Part shown: piece by piece, positions 19,684 to 31,385 of the stretch
Layout: each line of letters starts with the position of its first letter
Numbering within the stretch: position 1 is the first letter of the stretch
Assembly (NCBI GenBank): GCA_963681505.1
Contig: OY811990.1
Location: 5,052,675-5,116,674, forward strand
DNA length: 64,000 nt
Source of the DNA: Eunapius fragilis
Taxonomy: Eukaryota; Porifera; Demospongiae; Spongillida; Spongillidae
Direction of reading: 5' to 3'
Position numbers and translations under genes: made by a program
Notes under the pieces: generated by a model
Told to the model about the DNA's origin: nothing
What the model saw: the letters and a program-made list of their open reading frames with translations, nothing else
Databases searched by the model: none

Positions 19684-22197
19684 TGTTAACCGAGCCACTT
19701 CAGCGGCTCTCTTCTTCCCCAGCATGCTACTACGCAATGCTGGGCTTGCTATCCACCTGCTGTTATCTAAACAGTTTGCAAGGGCAGCTGGTGCACGACG
19801 ACGTATTCGCCATTCACGACAACAGCGACGTTCGACCCTCCACCCCTCTGGGCAAGGTGTTCCAAGACGACTTCTGGGGCACACCCATGTCCAGCGAGAC
19901 AAGCCACAAGTCATATCGCCCCCTCACCGTACTCACGTTTCGCCTAAACTACCTCCTGCACGGGTTAGAGCCGTGGGGGTACCACGCTGCGAATGTTGTG
20001 CTTCACGCGCTGGTGACCCTTCTCTTTGGCTTTCTCTGCAAGCACGTGGCATTTCGGCACGACGACCACCACCTGGCCTTTCTATCTGGCGCCCTGTTTG
20101 CGACCCACCCAGTCCACACAGAGGCCGTAAGCTGCTATTACGTCTCGGCAGACATGAGGACTTTGTTTTTTTCCATTTATACCGCCAGGTAGCTAGTGTC
20201 GTTGGGCGGGCAGAAGTACTGGCTTGTGTTTTCTTCCTCTTTTCGTTTTTGTCCTTCAGAAGCTCTGTTTACACAGAGTCGCCTAGAGTTCAAGTTATAA
20301 AGGTTGTGTATAATACAGACATGACATACTAGTGATGCCTTTTAATATCCCCCCTTCCCCCTCTCCCCTCCCCCCCTCACAGCTGCTGTTGTGCTTGCTC
20401 TGTGGTACAGCTGCCATGCTCTTTAAGGAGCATGGGATAACAGTGTTTGGTGTGTGTGTTGGTTACGACTGTCTTGTTGCCTCACGTAGAGAGTAAGTGT
20501 TGCTCATAAAATTTGGCATGAACATTAGGGGTTAAAATTTGCATGAACATGAGGGGTTAAAATTTGGTATGAACACAAGAGGTTAAAACTTGCATGAATA
20601 TGAGGGGTTAAAATTTGGCATGAATATTATGGGTTAAAATTTGGCATGAACATGAGAGGTTAAAATTTGGCATGAGCATTAGGGGTTACAATTGGCATGA
20701 ACATTGTGGGTTAAAATTTGACATGAACATTAGGGGTTAAAATTTGGCATGAACATTATGGGTTAAAATTTGGCATGATATTGAGAGGTTAAAATTTGAC
20801 ATGAACATTATGGGTTAAAATTTGGCATGATATTGAGAGGTTAAAATTTGACATGAACATTAGGGGTTAAAATTTGACATGAACATTAAGGGTTAAAATT
20901 TGACATGAACATTATGGGTTAAAATTTGACATGAACATTAGGGGTTAAAATTTAGCATGAACATTATGGGGTTAGTATTTAGCATCATTGCCTTGTCCCC
21001 GCCCACCAGTGTTTTGAAACGGGGAGGGAGGTTTGGTACCAAGTCGTTTGGCCTTGTGACGAGGACTGCCTGCCTTGTGGCCACCACCTCACTGCTGCTG
21101 TATTGGCGCGTCAGTTTGAACCATGGCCACCTGCCGCGCTTCTCTGCCCAGGATAACCCCGCCTCCTTCCACCCTCACCTCCCCACACGTGTGCTCACGT
21201 ACCTGTTCCTCCTGGCGTTCAATGGCAAGCTGCTGGCGGCTCCGGCCACCTTGTGTTACGACTGGCAGATGGGGAGCATACCTCTGGTGGAGTCTCTCTC
21301 TGACCACAGGAACCTTGTAACCGCAGTATTCCTGATCATCCTGGTCGGCCTCTGGTTGGTTGCCATGGGGAGACCTTCGGTAATTGATGGGCTGGGGGGG
21401 GGGGGTGGTGTTTATGGTGATTATGAATGGATGGTGATGTAACGGTGATGGTGTAGTGTAATGATGATGGTCTGGGGACCCATAGGCTGGCTATGAGTAG
21501 GCTGGGGACCCACATANNNNNNNNNNNNNNNNNNNNNNNNNNNNNNNNNNNNNNNNNNNNNNNNNNNNNNNNNNNNNNNNNNNNNNNNNNNNNNNNNNNN
21601 NNNNNNNNNNNNNNNNNNNNNNNNNNNNNNNNNNNNNNNNNNNNNNNNNNNNNNNNNNNNNNNNNNNNNNNNNNNNNNNNNNNNNNNNNNNNNNNNNNNN
21701 NNNNNNNNNNNNNNNNCCTGTTCCTCCTGGCGTTCAATGGCAAGCTGCTGGCGGCTCCGGCCACCTTGTGTTACGACTGGCAGATGGGGAGCATACCTCT
21801 GGTGGAGTCTCTCTCTGACCACAGGAACCTTGTAACCGCAGTATTCCTGATCATCCTGGTCGGCCTCTGGTTGGTTGCCATGGGGAGACCTTCGGTAATT
21901 GATGGGCTGGGGGGGGGGGTGGTGTTTATGGTGATTATGTAATGGATGGTGATGTAACGGTGATGGTGTAGTGTAATGATGATGGTCTGGGGACCCATAG
22001 GCTGGCTATGAGTAGGCTGGGGACCCACATATTGGTCTGGGAACCCATAGGTTGTGTGTTTATATCAGAGCTATGCCTTAGTGATATTTTTATACTAGCG
22101 GTTATAGTGGAGGCAGAACCATCAGGTGAGGTAGGGGCCAATCTTGGGGGGGGGGGGGGGGGGGGGGTGGATCCATCAGGTGAGGTACGGGCCACAC

Positions 22198-22234
<37 letters not shown>

Positions 22235-23603
22235 GGTACAATATGTCACACTCCAAGGAGGCAGGTAGGATCCAATCGGGCCTGTTACATTACTTAAACA
22301 GCAGGAGGTTTCAATTAAACATCAATCATTCGGCAGAGTCATTTCTTCTGATGTCATCAGAGAATACCCATGTATTAATCTGCCCCCCCCCCCCCCCCCA
22401 CCCCCCCTACCGTTGTGACCCCCTGCCCTTGTGAACCCCTACCCTTGTGGCCCCCTACCCTTGTGGCCCCCCCGTCGCCATACTTATTTGATAGCTGTTG
22501 CCTACTCACAGGCTCGCCAGAGGACAGTTGCCATAGCGATGTTGATGATCTGCGTACCATTTCTTCCTGCCTCCAACCTGTTCATCAGAGTGGGGTTTGT
22601 GGTGGCAGAGAGAATACTCTACATACCAAGGTGATGATGACCTCTGTATGTGATGATCAGTATGGTCACCTCACCTGATCATCAGTATGGTCACCTCACC
22701 TGATTATCAGTATGGTCACCTCACCTGATCATCAGTATGGTCACCTCACCTGATTATCAGTATGGTCACCTCACCTGATCATCAGTATGGTCACCTCACC
22801 TGATTATCAGTATGGTCGCCTCACCTGATCATCAGTATGGTCACCTCACCTGATTATCAGTATGGTCACCTCACATGATCATCACTATGGTCACCTCACA
22901 TGATTATCTCTATGGTCACCTCACCTGATCATCAGTATGGTCCACTGTAATTGTACCTTTATCGTGCACTGTGATTGTCATCATGGTCCACTGTGATTGT
23001 ACCTTCATCATGGTCCACTGTGATTGTCATCATGGTCTACTGTGATTGTACCTTTATTGTGCACTGTGATTGTCATCATGGTCCACTGTGATTGTACCTT
23101 CATCATGGTCCACTGTGATTGTCATCATGGTCCACTGTGATTGTACCTTCATCATGGTCCACTGTGATTGTCATCATGGTCCACTGTGATTGTACCTTCA
23201 TCATGGTCCACTGTGATTGTCATCATGGTCCATTGTGATTGTCATCATGGTCCACTGATTGTCATCATGGTCCACTGATTGTATCATCATGGTCCACTGT
23301 GGTTGTCATCATGGTCCACTGATTGTACCTTCATCATGGTCCACTGTGATTTGTACCTTTATGTTAAAATGTTGCAAGAGTGTGTGTTGTGGTTTACCAC
23401 ATGAATGCAAGCAGAGGAATTGTTTTCTTCCATAAAAGGGTGCCCATTATTCTTACACAACCAAAGACCCATGAGCTAAACATACCACCCAGATAATCCA
23501 ATCATGAATTGAGATTAGGTGGCACCTGTAAAACCTGATACATGTAGTAGGTTCAACGCCCAATTAATGTACACTGCATGGTCAACATTGGTGTGATGTT
23601 TGT

Positions 23604-23643
<40 letters not shown>

Positions 23644-24180
23644 TTGTGTGTCTGTTGTGTGCTGTATGTGTTGTGTGTGTGTGAGTGTGTGTTGTGTGCT
23701 GTGTGTGTGTGTGTTTGTGTATGGCACAAAAAATTTAGTCATAGCATATGTAAGCAGCGTCTATCATGGCCTCTGGCTTGTCTCTTCTTGCATATTGTTT
23801 TTGTTAAGGGCATCCTCCTGATCAGCATACTTTCTCACAGTCTCATTCACTCCAGCCAGATTCTTTGATGGCCACACACTAACACCTTTCCCCTTCTCTC
23901 ACCTCCCTCTCTCATTCTTAGCTCCTCCCCTCCCATTCTCAGCTCCTCCCCCCATATTCAGCTCCTCCCCCTCCCATTCTCAGCTCCTCCCCCTCCCATT
24001 CTCAGCTCCTCCTCATTGAGTGAGATGTCGATACCTTGATGAGGAGGTTGTCTGCAACTGGTGGCCATCTTGCCCCTCCTCCCCCCTCCCTTACGTATGT
24101 CCCCTCCCACTCAACTGATAGCTATGTTGTTCCCTTGCATACACATTGTGTCCATCTCTTACAGGTCCCACTCCTATGTG

Positions 24181-24231
<51 letters not shown>

Positions 24232-26018
24232 TAGGTTTGTGTATGTATCACTGTGTGTGTGTGTGTGTCACTGTGTGTAGATTTGTGGTGTGTATGTGTC
24301 ACTGTGTGTGTGTGTGTCACTGTGTGTAGATTTGTGGTGTGTATGTGTCACTGTGTGTGTATGTTTGTGGTGTGTGTGTGTGTCACTGCATGTGTAGATT
24401 TTGTGTATGGCACAAAGTTTTGTAATGTTATGTAATTATTACATATCGTAACATGCGTTTGTAAGGTTCCATTATAGGATGAACAATTTTCCCATGCTAC
24501 CAGCATGGCCTCTTATCGCCATGTTCATTTCATGTGCTTATTACTTTTTAGAGCATTCTCCTGATCAGCATACTTTCTCACAGTCCCGTTCACTCCAGCC
24601 AAATTCTTAGAAGGCCACACACTAACACCTTCAAGCTACTTTCCTCCTCCTCTCTCTCATTCTTCTCAGTTCCTCTCCTCCCACTCAGCTCCTCCCCCTC
24701 CCCAGTGCACAATGAAATGTCTGTACACTGGGGAGGATGTTATTACAAGGCCACCACCACCACCACCACCACCACCACCACCACCACCACCACCACCACC
24801 ACCACCACCACCACCACCACCACCACCACCACCACCACCACCACCACTTACCCTCACACTCAACAGATCTAACTATCTTGTACACGTAGTGCTCATCTCT
24901 TATGGTTCCCTGTTTTCTCTTATTAGCATGGGCTACTGTATACTAGTCGCTCAAGGAGTAAGCGTTATTTCTGCCTGTACGCACTGCCATTGTCTACGTG
25001 GGCATGGCCTGTGGGTGTGGCCTTCTCTTGCTACTCTGCTGTTGGTACTCATGTTCTCGGCAAAGACCATCCATCGGAACACAGTGTGGCACACTAGGGA
25101 GAGCCTCTTCAGGTCCCTCTCCCTCCCACTCCCTCTCCCTCTCTCCCTCTCTTCCTTTCCCTCTCTCCCCTTCCTCTCCCTCTCTCCCCTCCCTCTCCCC
25201 CTCTCCCCTCCCTCTCCCCCTCTCCCCTTCCTCTCCCTCTCTTCCCTTCCCTCTGTACTCATCCCTTTGTTTACCTTTCAGATCGGGTCTGGGGACTGTC
25301 CCGCAGAATGCTAAGGTTCACTATAATTATGCCAACTACCTCAAAGATACCCGTCGTGTGGAGGAAGCCATCAACCATTACCGACTGGCCATCAGGTCAG
25401 GGTGTAGTGTGTTCAGTGTGTGGGGGGTGCGGGGGGGTGTGACTGCATATGTCCCCACTGGTGACCACTGGAGGTATGGTCAGGGTATAGGCTGCCCTGT
25501 TGAAGGCCTGCTGGATGAGATTAGAGTGACATAATTTAGTGGTTTATTTTTATGGTGTAATGCAATCACATAGCAGACATGGGTGTAGCTGGTTAGACAT
25601 ATGCTCTGTATGGGAAGGGAGGGGTCCATGATGCAGCCTGTGACATACTGGGTGGATGTGGTGTGTACATGTGTATGTCTTCCAAGAACCAGGATATGGA
25701 CAATCTAAGTATATTCCGAAGAACCGTTTCTGACAAATATTTATATGATGTCGCTAGTAAACCATCTCAATACAGGAATAACTAAGTTTGCATATAGTGA
25801 AGGAAAAATGGTTCTGAAAGGTTTCGGCCTCTGCCATATGTGGACGTTAGCTAAATACTAGCAGCCGTTTTGTGAAGGGGCACCAACATGCCACAAGCAT
25901 TGGTATGTGAGTATGTGTGTGTCAAATGGGGTGTTTGCTAATCTTCTGTCATGCCTTCTAGCGTGTGTCCACACACATGCACACATACACACATGCACAC
26001 ATACACACATACACACAC

Positions 26019-26050
<32 letters not shown>

Positions 26051-26389
26051 GCATACATATGTATACACACTCACTCATGTACACATACACATACACGTTC
26101 ACGATACGCCCCCCCCCCCCCCCCCCGCCCTTGTAGACCCCCAAGTGTGACTGATCATGTACACATCTAATACTCTGGTATTTGTAGCTTGTCCCCAGAC
26201 CATGATACATCCCACAACAACCTTGGAACTCTGCTGTCTGGGGAGGAGGCAGAGCATCACTTCAGGCAGGCTGTAACGCATAACCCCGGTCACTTCAGAG
26301 CCTTCTTTAACCTTGGAAACAACTTGCTGTGAGTATGGGATGTGAGGAGGGAGGGAGAAGGGGAAGGTATAACAAGGCAGATGTTTTAA

Positions 26390-26469
<80 letters not shown>

Positions 26470-28201
26470 CCCAAGGCCGCAGAATGGAAGCAGAAACAGC
26501 TTTCAGGCAGAGTTTGAAGTACGTGATAGATGGACCATTGGGGATACTCCCTGTTTGTGGGCGTGGCATGAAGTCAGTCATGAACCTGAGGTGCTCTGTC
26601 ATCACCTCAGGTGTCACCAATACCCTCATGACTCATTGGTGCCATCATACATGACTCATGGCCTCATCACCTCTGCCATCAATAGGCTCATCACCTTTAG
26701 GTGCCATTATACCCTCATCGTATCATCATGACCCCCAGGTGCCATCAATACCCTCATGACCCCCAGGTGCCATCAATACCCTCGTGACCTTCAGGTGTCA
26801 TCAATACCCTCATATTGCCATAATGACATCTTCCATTGTCCTCACCACACACACACACACACACACACACACATGCTACCTTGTAGCATTAACCCTAACT
26901 ACACCGATGTGCTGACGAGGCTAAGCTTCCTCCTTGCTGATGAGGGTAAGCTTGAAGATGGCTGGCCCCTGATGCAAAGAGCAGCTGTGGTTTCCCCCAG
27001 TCAACCTGACGTCCATAGCAACCTAGCCAGCTACCTTGTCCGAATGGGTGAGCAGATAGTATGGTTTGAAGTGATGGTGGGAGGGGGGAGGGGGGAGAGC
27101 AGGATATGATACAGGGGCAGCAGTTCAGCTTTTGGTTAGTGTGTTCAGCTGGCTTTACAGAGTAAGAAAATGAAAGGAGGGAGAGAGGGGAGAGAGGGGA
27201 GAGAGGGGAGAGAGGGGAGGGGAGAGAGGGGAGAGAGGGGAGAGAGAGAGGGGAGGGGAGAGAGGGGAGAGAGGGGAGAGAGGGGAGGGGAGAAATGAGG
27301 GAGAGAAGAGGTAAGTTGCATCATGTGGCACTTGGTATTATGACAACTGGCTCCAGCAGCTCATATGTAGGGGAGCAGGGGTGTGTCGTGATAGCTGGCC
27401 AGTACATCAATGTGGTGACCATGTCCCCATCGCAATTCTCACCTTAAACTTTTAACTGATGTAGTGGTGCAGAGAGGTAGTGAAGTTGCATTTATATGGG
27501 TGTTCACTTTGTGGGCCATGCAGGTAAGTATAAGGAAGCTCTGATTGCCTTCAAGGTGGCTCTGCAATTGGAATCTTCACACTCTGTGGCTACACTTGGA
27601 CTGGCACGGCTGCATCGCACCATGGGTCATGACAAGGAGGCGGAGGACCTCTTCTTGAAGTAAGGTCATGTGACTGAGCCCTACAGGTCATGTGACTGAG
27701 GCTTACAGGCTAGTGTAAGGTCATGTGACTGAGGCCTATAGCTAGTGTAAGATCATGTGATTGAGGCCCAGAGGGGTGAATGTAAGGTCGAGGCAAGTAT
27801 AAGGTCATGTGACTGAGGAGATCATGTGACCAATGCCCTGCATTTGTGGATATGTGACCCAGGCCATGTGACATCTGTTAATACTTGCAGGTCACTCTCT
27901 GTTTCCACTGTTTTCTAGGCTCCTCCCACTCACCAATGATGTCACCATTTACCAGTCGCTAGGCGCCCTCTACTACAACACAAGGAGATACTCACAGGCC
28001 TTGACAACTATGGCTGAGGCGCTTAAACTGGACCCTTATAATGATGACATCAGCTGTATCTATGTGGGTTATTACTATGACTGGTGACTTAGTGTGTGCA
28101 TGTGTGTGCACGCGTGTGTACGTGCGTGTGTGTGCATGTGTGTGTACATGTGTGTGTACGTGTGTGTGTATGTGTTTGTGTGTGTGAGTGTTGTGTGTGC
28201 A

Positions 28202-28245
<44 letters not shown>

Positions 28246-29745
28246 CAGGCTGCATTACCTGGTACTATTCATCACCCCAGGCCCAGTCATTGGTCCAGTT
28301 AGGTAAGGAACCAGAGGCCCACAAGCATCTTAGAGAGCTCCTGGCAGTGAAGCCTAATTCATCCTGTGCTCACCTCCAGCTGGCTACCTTGTTGGCCCAA
28401 GAGAGGAAGCTGGAAGAGGTGTGTAAGGGGGTGGAGCTACATACATGTATACATGTTGCAGCCCCTTTCCCCTGTTGTGTGCAAGGCAGGGGGTCAGATA
28501 TGTTTTAACCTCTCGGGGGTCAGATATGCTATAACCTCTCGGGGGTCAGATATGTTATAACCTCTCGGGGGTCAGATGTGGTTAAAGCCTCTCAGGGATC
28601 AGATGTGGTTATAACCTCTCTGGGGTCAGATATGGTTATAACCTCTCAGGGTTCAGATGTGGTTATAACCTCTCGGATAACTACATGTAGTTTGTAGTTG
28701 CAGCTTGAGTATGTTAAAGTGTAGAGGTAACTACAGCCATGCGTGTGCAAGCCTTTTAAAAATGGTATTTCTTTCAATAGTCTCGTCATTGGTAATTAAT
28801 ATAAACAGTTCTGTTATCAGGAGCATGTTAAAATTAACTTAGAACGTAATCCCAACCACTCATCACTGGTTACTCTGGTGAAGGGAAGTGGAGAAGATGG
28901 ATCCATAAAGTTATGCCCTAAAATACTGTTAGCTACATGGTTTTGATTTGAATAAATGAAATTGATTCCTGGCTTTGCGATGGATCTGGTCCCCAGGCCT
29001 TGCAGCACTCTTTGCAGGCTGTTGAGCAGGTGCAGGGGCCATTGAAAGGTGATTGTCACAGTGTTCATGCAGGAATATTGAAGGACCTGGGCAGACTGGA
29101 TGAGGCAGAACAGGTATGTGTGGTTTGCGTGGGGAGGTATGTGCTCTCGTCGTTGTTAAATATTTATTTTTGTGCTTTGTTTGGTTTGACCAGATGTTCT
29201 GTTTGGGAGTGGAGTCTGGGTTAGTATTGCTACTAAAATATATATTTGTTCATATGTAAAATGTGTTTTGTGTGCAGCAGCACATGTCAGACTTAGGTTG
29301 GAGTAAGTCGGACAGGAAAAAAACTGCACACAATTGGATTAAATTAAATTGTCAGCCTCTGTGGTCTCATCGTGAATTTACTCATCGCTGTAATATTTAA
29401 TTTTTCATTTTAAAAAAATAAATCAATATTTAAGTTTTCCTACACACAGCACTACAGGACAGCTGCTACGCTGATGCCTACGAAGGCGGGTCCGCAAATG
29501 AATTTAGGAGCCATTCTCCACATTAAAGTTTGCCGCACGTTGGATGCATGTATTACACACAACATCATTTTATTTCATATTTCCCCACCCACTAGCGGGA
29601 CCACGCTGGAGCGAGGCGGTATTACGAGGCAGCTTTGAGGCTTGACCCTGGTAATGCGATAGTCACCGAAAATCTGAAGAAGCTGGACCTCGCGGAAGGA
29701 AGAACCCTGCCGAATGCACTACGCGGTGATGGTGGTGTGGGATGA
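19683..29745 (+). CDS. TMTC-family membrane protein with TPR repeats (O-mannosyltransferase type), 15 exons
   Basis: Exons: 19683-20126, 20189-20293 (3' edge uncertain), 20383-20492, 21010-21379, 22512-22630, 24927-25112, 25282-25395, 26188-26328, 26468-26518, 26887-27047, 27524-27659, 27919-28063, 28281-28418, 28997-29113, 29596-29745. They join in frame to 828 residues. The N-terminal half is multi-spanning membrane sequence with family motifs VHDDVFAI, SYRPLTVLTFRLNYLL, HPVHTEA, GRAEVLACVFF, FKEHGITVFGV, DNPASF, PLVESLSD and AERILYIPSMGYCILVA. The C-terminal half is TPR repeats. TMTC proteins are ER membrane proteins that O-mannosylate cadherins in vertebrates. Similarity suggests TMTC1/3-like, but the paralogue is undecided. 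The start is unusual. The ancestral ATG (19525) is separated from the rest by a MITE, and the present in-frame ATG (19683-19685) is made from the last MITE base plus TG of its target duplication. Confidence 0.93.
20503..20975. repeat. About 26-bp minisatellite in TMTC intron 3
   Basis: About 18 units of TTAAAATTTGGCATGAACAT followed by TAGGGG or a variant. The first partial unit begins about 12 bases after the donor of exon 3 (20493), and the array runs to within about 35 bases of the next acceptor. Confidence 0.95.
21203..22030. other. Sequence gap (200 N, 21517-21716) flanked by a 314-bp duplicate
   Basis: Bases 21203-21516 and 21717-22030 are the same sequence apart from one or two single-base differences. 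They include the 3' part of TMTC exon 4 and the start of intron 4. The duplicate copy of the exon piece is not needed for the reading frame. It looks like two contig ends from the same locus that were not merged. Confidence 0.9.
22655..23360. repeat. Two adjacent minisatellites in TMTC intron 5
   Basis: First, a 25-base unit, TGATCATCAGTATGGTCACC plus TCACC (22670-22940). Then units of 21-24 bases containing ATGGTCCACTGTGATTGT (22940-23360). The first array starts about 25 bases after the exon 5 donor (22631). Confidence 0.93.
23590..24720. repeat. Diverged tandem duplication within TMTC intron 5
   Basis: A block made of a (GT)n run, TGTGTATGGCACAAA, CTGATCAGCATACTTTCTCA and CTCCAGCCAAATTCTT-type sequence, then a CTCCTCCC-rich tract, occurs twice (about 23600-24010 and 24180-24710). 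Both copies hold long (GT)n stretches. No exon is seen in either copy. Confidence 0.75.
24750..24847. repeat. (CCA)n trinucleotide repeat, about 32 copies, in TMTC intron 5
   Basis: Uninterrupted triplet run ending 80 bases before the exon 6 acceptor. Open frames of poly-Pro, poly-Gly or poly-Trp here are repeat artefacts. Confidence 0.98.
25107..25260. repeat. CCCTCT-rich pyrimidine tract in TMTC intron 6
   Basis: It starts right at the exon 6 donor (25113) and fills most of the 169-base intron. Confidence 0.85.
26389..26467. repeat. (CA)n microsatellite in TMTC intron 8
   Basis: Perfect run whose last CAG serves as the acceptor of the 51-base exon 9 (26468). Confidence 0.98.
27176..27300. 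repeat. GAGAGGGGA-type minisatellite in TMTC intron 10
   Basis: Short purine-only units, about 130 bases after the exon 10 donor. Confidence 0.9.
28084..28244. repeat. Imperfect (GT)n tract in TMTC intron 12
   Basis: GT-rich run with A and C interruptions between exons 12 and 13. Confidence 0.9.
28485..28682. repeat. About 26-bp minisatellite in TMTC intron 13
   Basis: Seven or so units of GGGGTCAGATATGGTTATAA plus CCTCTC, starting about 65 bases after the exon 13 donor. Confidence 0.93.
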
Positions 29746-29785
29746 ATGTGTTGAGGCCCTTGATTATACCACATTCCTGCATTTC

Positions 29786-29791
29786 ATTAAA
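29786..29791 (+). promoter_or_regulatory. Candidate polyadenylation signal ATTAAA for TMTC
   Basis: It lies 41 bases after the TMTC stop codon, at the right place for a short 3' UTR. The next promoter begins about 120 bases downstream. Confidence 0.5.
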
Positions 29792-29914
29792 GTTCCATGC
29801 CACTCCGATGCGTTCCCTTGGTTGTAGCGGCATAATGTGGCTGCATTATATTTGAGAGGCGTGCGCGTTCACCTATGCCCCTCCCTCTTCCTCGCGGGGC
29901 CGGGGATGGAGCGT

Positions 29915-29924
29915 TATATAAAAG
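29915..29924 (+). promoter_or_regulatory. TATA box of the first secreted-protein gene
   Basis: TATATAAAAG lies 56 bases upstream of the ATG at 29971. The paralogue at 36439 has a matching TATATAAAG 65 bases upstream, so the promoter geometry is conserved between the two copies. Confidence 0.65.
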
Positions 29925-29970
29925 AGACCAGCACGCATGCAGCGAGTGGCATCGCATCCCGCATATATTG

Positions 29971-31089
29971 ATGAAGATGGCACTTGGAGCTCGAACAGTG
30001 TCCTGTTATTTATTCGTGGTTTTGTTGCACTTGTACGCAGCCCAAGGACTCTGTAAGCTGAACAGTTGAGGGGGAGCGGGTGTGCATTTCTATACTATAG
30101 GTCGCATAGGTCGGCCAGAGATAATATATTATCTCTGGCCGTGTAAATAAGTACGTAATGCATATGATAACCATGTGACGTGTTATAGCGAGCAGCGGAC
30201 AGTACTGTATGCTTATGGAGAGGATATCCAAACCTCATGCTGTTTGTTTATGTTGAAAATAATAATTATTATCATTTGATTATTTGACAACGGTATTTCT
30301 TTTGTATTGATGAATTCAGTGGAAGAGTTGAACTCCAATAGCACCAACTCCAGTGCACCGATGAGCCCCATTTGTTCTGGTAGCATTTTAGTGAAAACTC
30401 CTCCAATTCCACCCACGCCATACAGCGGTAAGTTGGTGTTTAAAAGCGCGTATACGTGTCGGCTGACCCCATCGTGTGTGGCTTTCAGGAGTAGCGATAA
30501 CCACTTCCAACCTATACGGAAAGCTGACAAGTAACTCGACCAGCTGCCAATGGAAGATTGCCTGTCCGGACTCCAGATATCTTATCGTTGTTGTCATGAC
30601 AACCGATACGGCCGCCGGAGATTACCTGCAACTTAACCGCACAGTGGTGTTCTCGGGATGCATCGATGAACCGGCGGGCTACATGTTTAAAAAGAAGTCC
30701 ATTGATGTCTCCTCTGCTGCTGGCACGTGCAACACTGCGTCCAAGTTCGAGGTTCGGTACTGTTGCTGTGGTAAGCTCCGCGCATGCGCAACACTGAATT
30801 AAGTGTTAACTGAAATTCTCAACACCACAGCTAGGAACATATGTCGACAAGCATCAGAGATCATACTTAATCCAAAGGTACTTAGCTACCTCCAGGTAAG
30901 GGTTTCCCCCTTTCCTTAGCCAGAGGCCCTATGGCTACATTCCCCATGCAGCAACACGACACCGCCTTTGATAAGATAGCAGCCCTTCACGCGGACCCGG
31001 AGAGTGTTGGAATCGCGGGTCTCCAGGACCAGGAGCTGGCGACCATGCTTGACCTCGCTGGGTTCATTCGACGGGGAGGATGGAAGTGA
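29971..31089 (+). CDS. Small secreted cysteine-rich protein, paralogue 1 (family not recognised)
   Basis: Five exons join in frame: 29971-30052, 30320-30427, 30489-30770, 30831-30895, 30952-31089 (224 residues). Residues 1-25 look like a signal peptide (hydrophobic CYLFVVLLHLYAA core). Then comes a Ser/Thr/Asn/Pro-rich linker, an ICSGS motif, and a cysteine-rich domain starting at SCQWKIACP, whose C-x-W-x-I spacing is faintly CUB-like, and ending YCCCG. The last two exons encode a charged, probably helical tail ending LDLAGFIRRGGWK. Nine cysteines after the signal are conserved with the copy at 36439. Several N-x-S/T sites suggest glycosylation. Function is unknown. It is probably secreted through the ER. 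The gene is TATA-driven and starts 226 bases after the TMTC stop in the same orientation. Confidence 0.85.
30112..30141. repeat. 30-bp perfect palindrome matching P-element terminal sequence
   Basis: The core is CAGAGATAATATA joined to its inverted copy. It equals the tips of the terminal repeats of the P elements at 56617 and 62952. It lies in intron 1 of the secreted-protein gene. It may be a remnant left after excision. Confidence 0.6.
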
Positions 31090-31385
31090 GCATGGATCTT
31101 GCAAAGGCGGCACTAGCTGCGGCAATGCGTCAAAATCCATTGGCAGTTCGTTATGTGTGTGTAAAAAGATTATATATTCATTCATTCATTACAATTGTAA
31201 GTCTGGGGACCCGATTGTAAAAGTAAAAGTCTGGTCCCCAGACTAACTTGTAAACAAGACATGCCCTGGGGCGACTGCACCATATCACTTACGTATAGGT
31301 ACGTGTCCGCAAACTAGCTCGATCAGTGGCGGCCCATCCTATATAGCATGCGTGTATACTCTGTACTCATGCGAAATGTCTCATA

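Noticed and set aside
20189..20332. Reading TMTC exon 1 straight through to 20192 without an intron
   Set aside because: The family motif HPVHTEA-V-x-VVGRAE is restored only when the 62-base intron 20127-20188 is removed.
21336..21942. Open frames spanning the N run
   Set aside because: They cross unknown bases and the duplicated contig ends, so nothing can be concluded from them.
24666..25314. Poly-Pro, poly-Gly and poly-Trp open frames
   Set aside because: (CCA)n repeat in TMTC intron 5. TMTC exon 6 itself starts at 24927.
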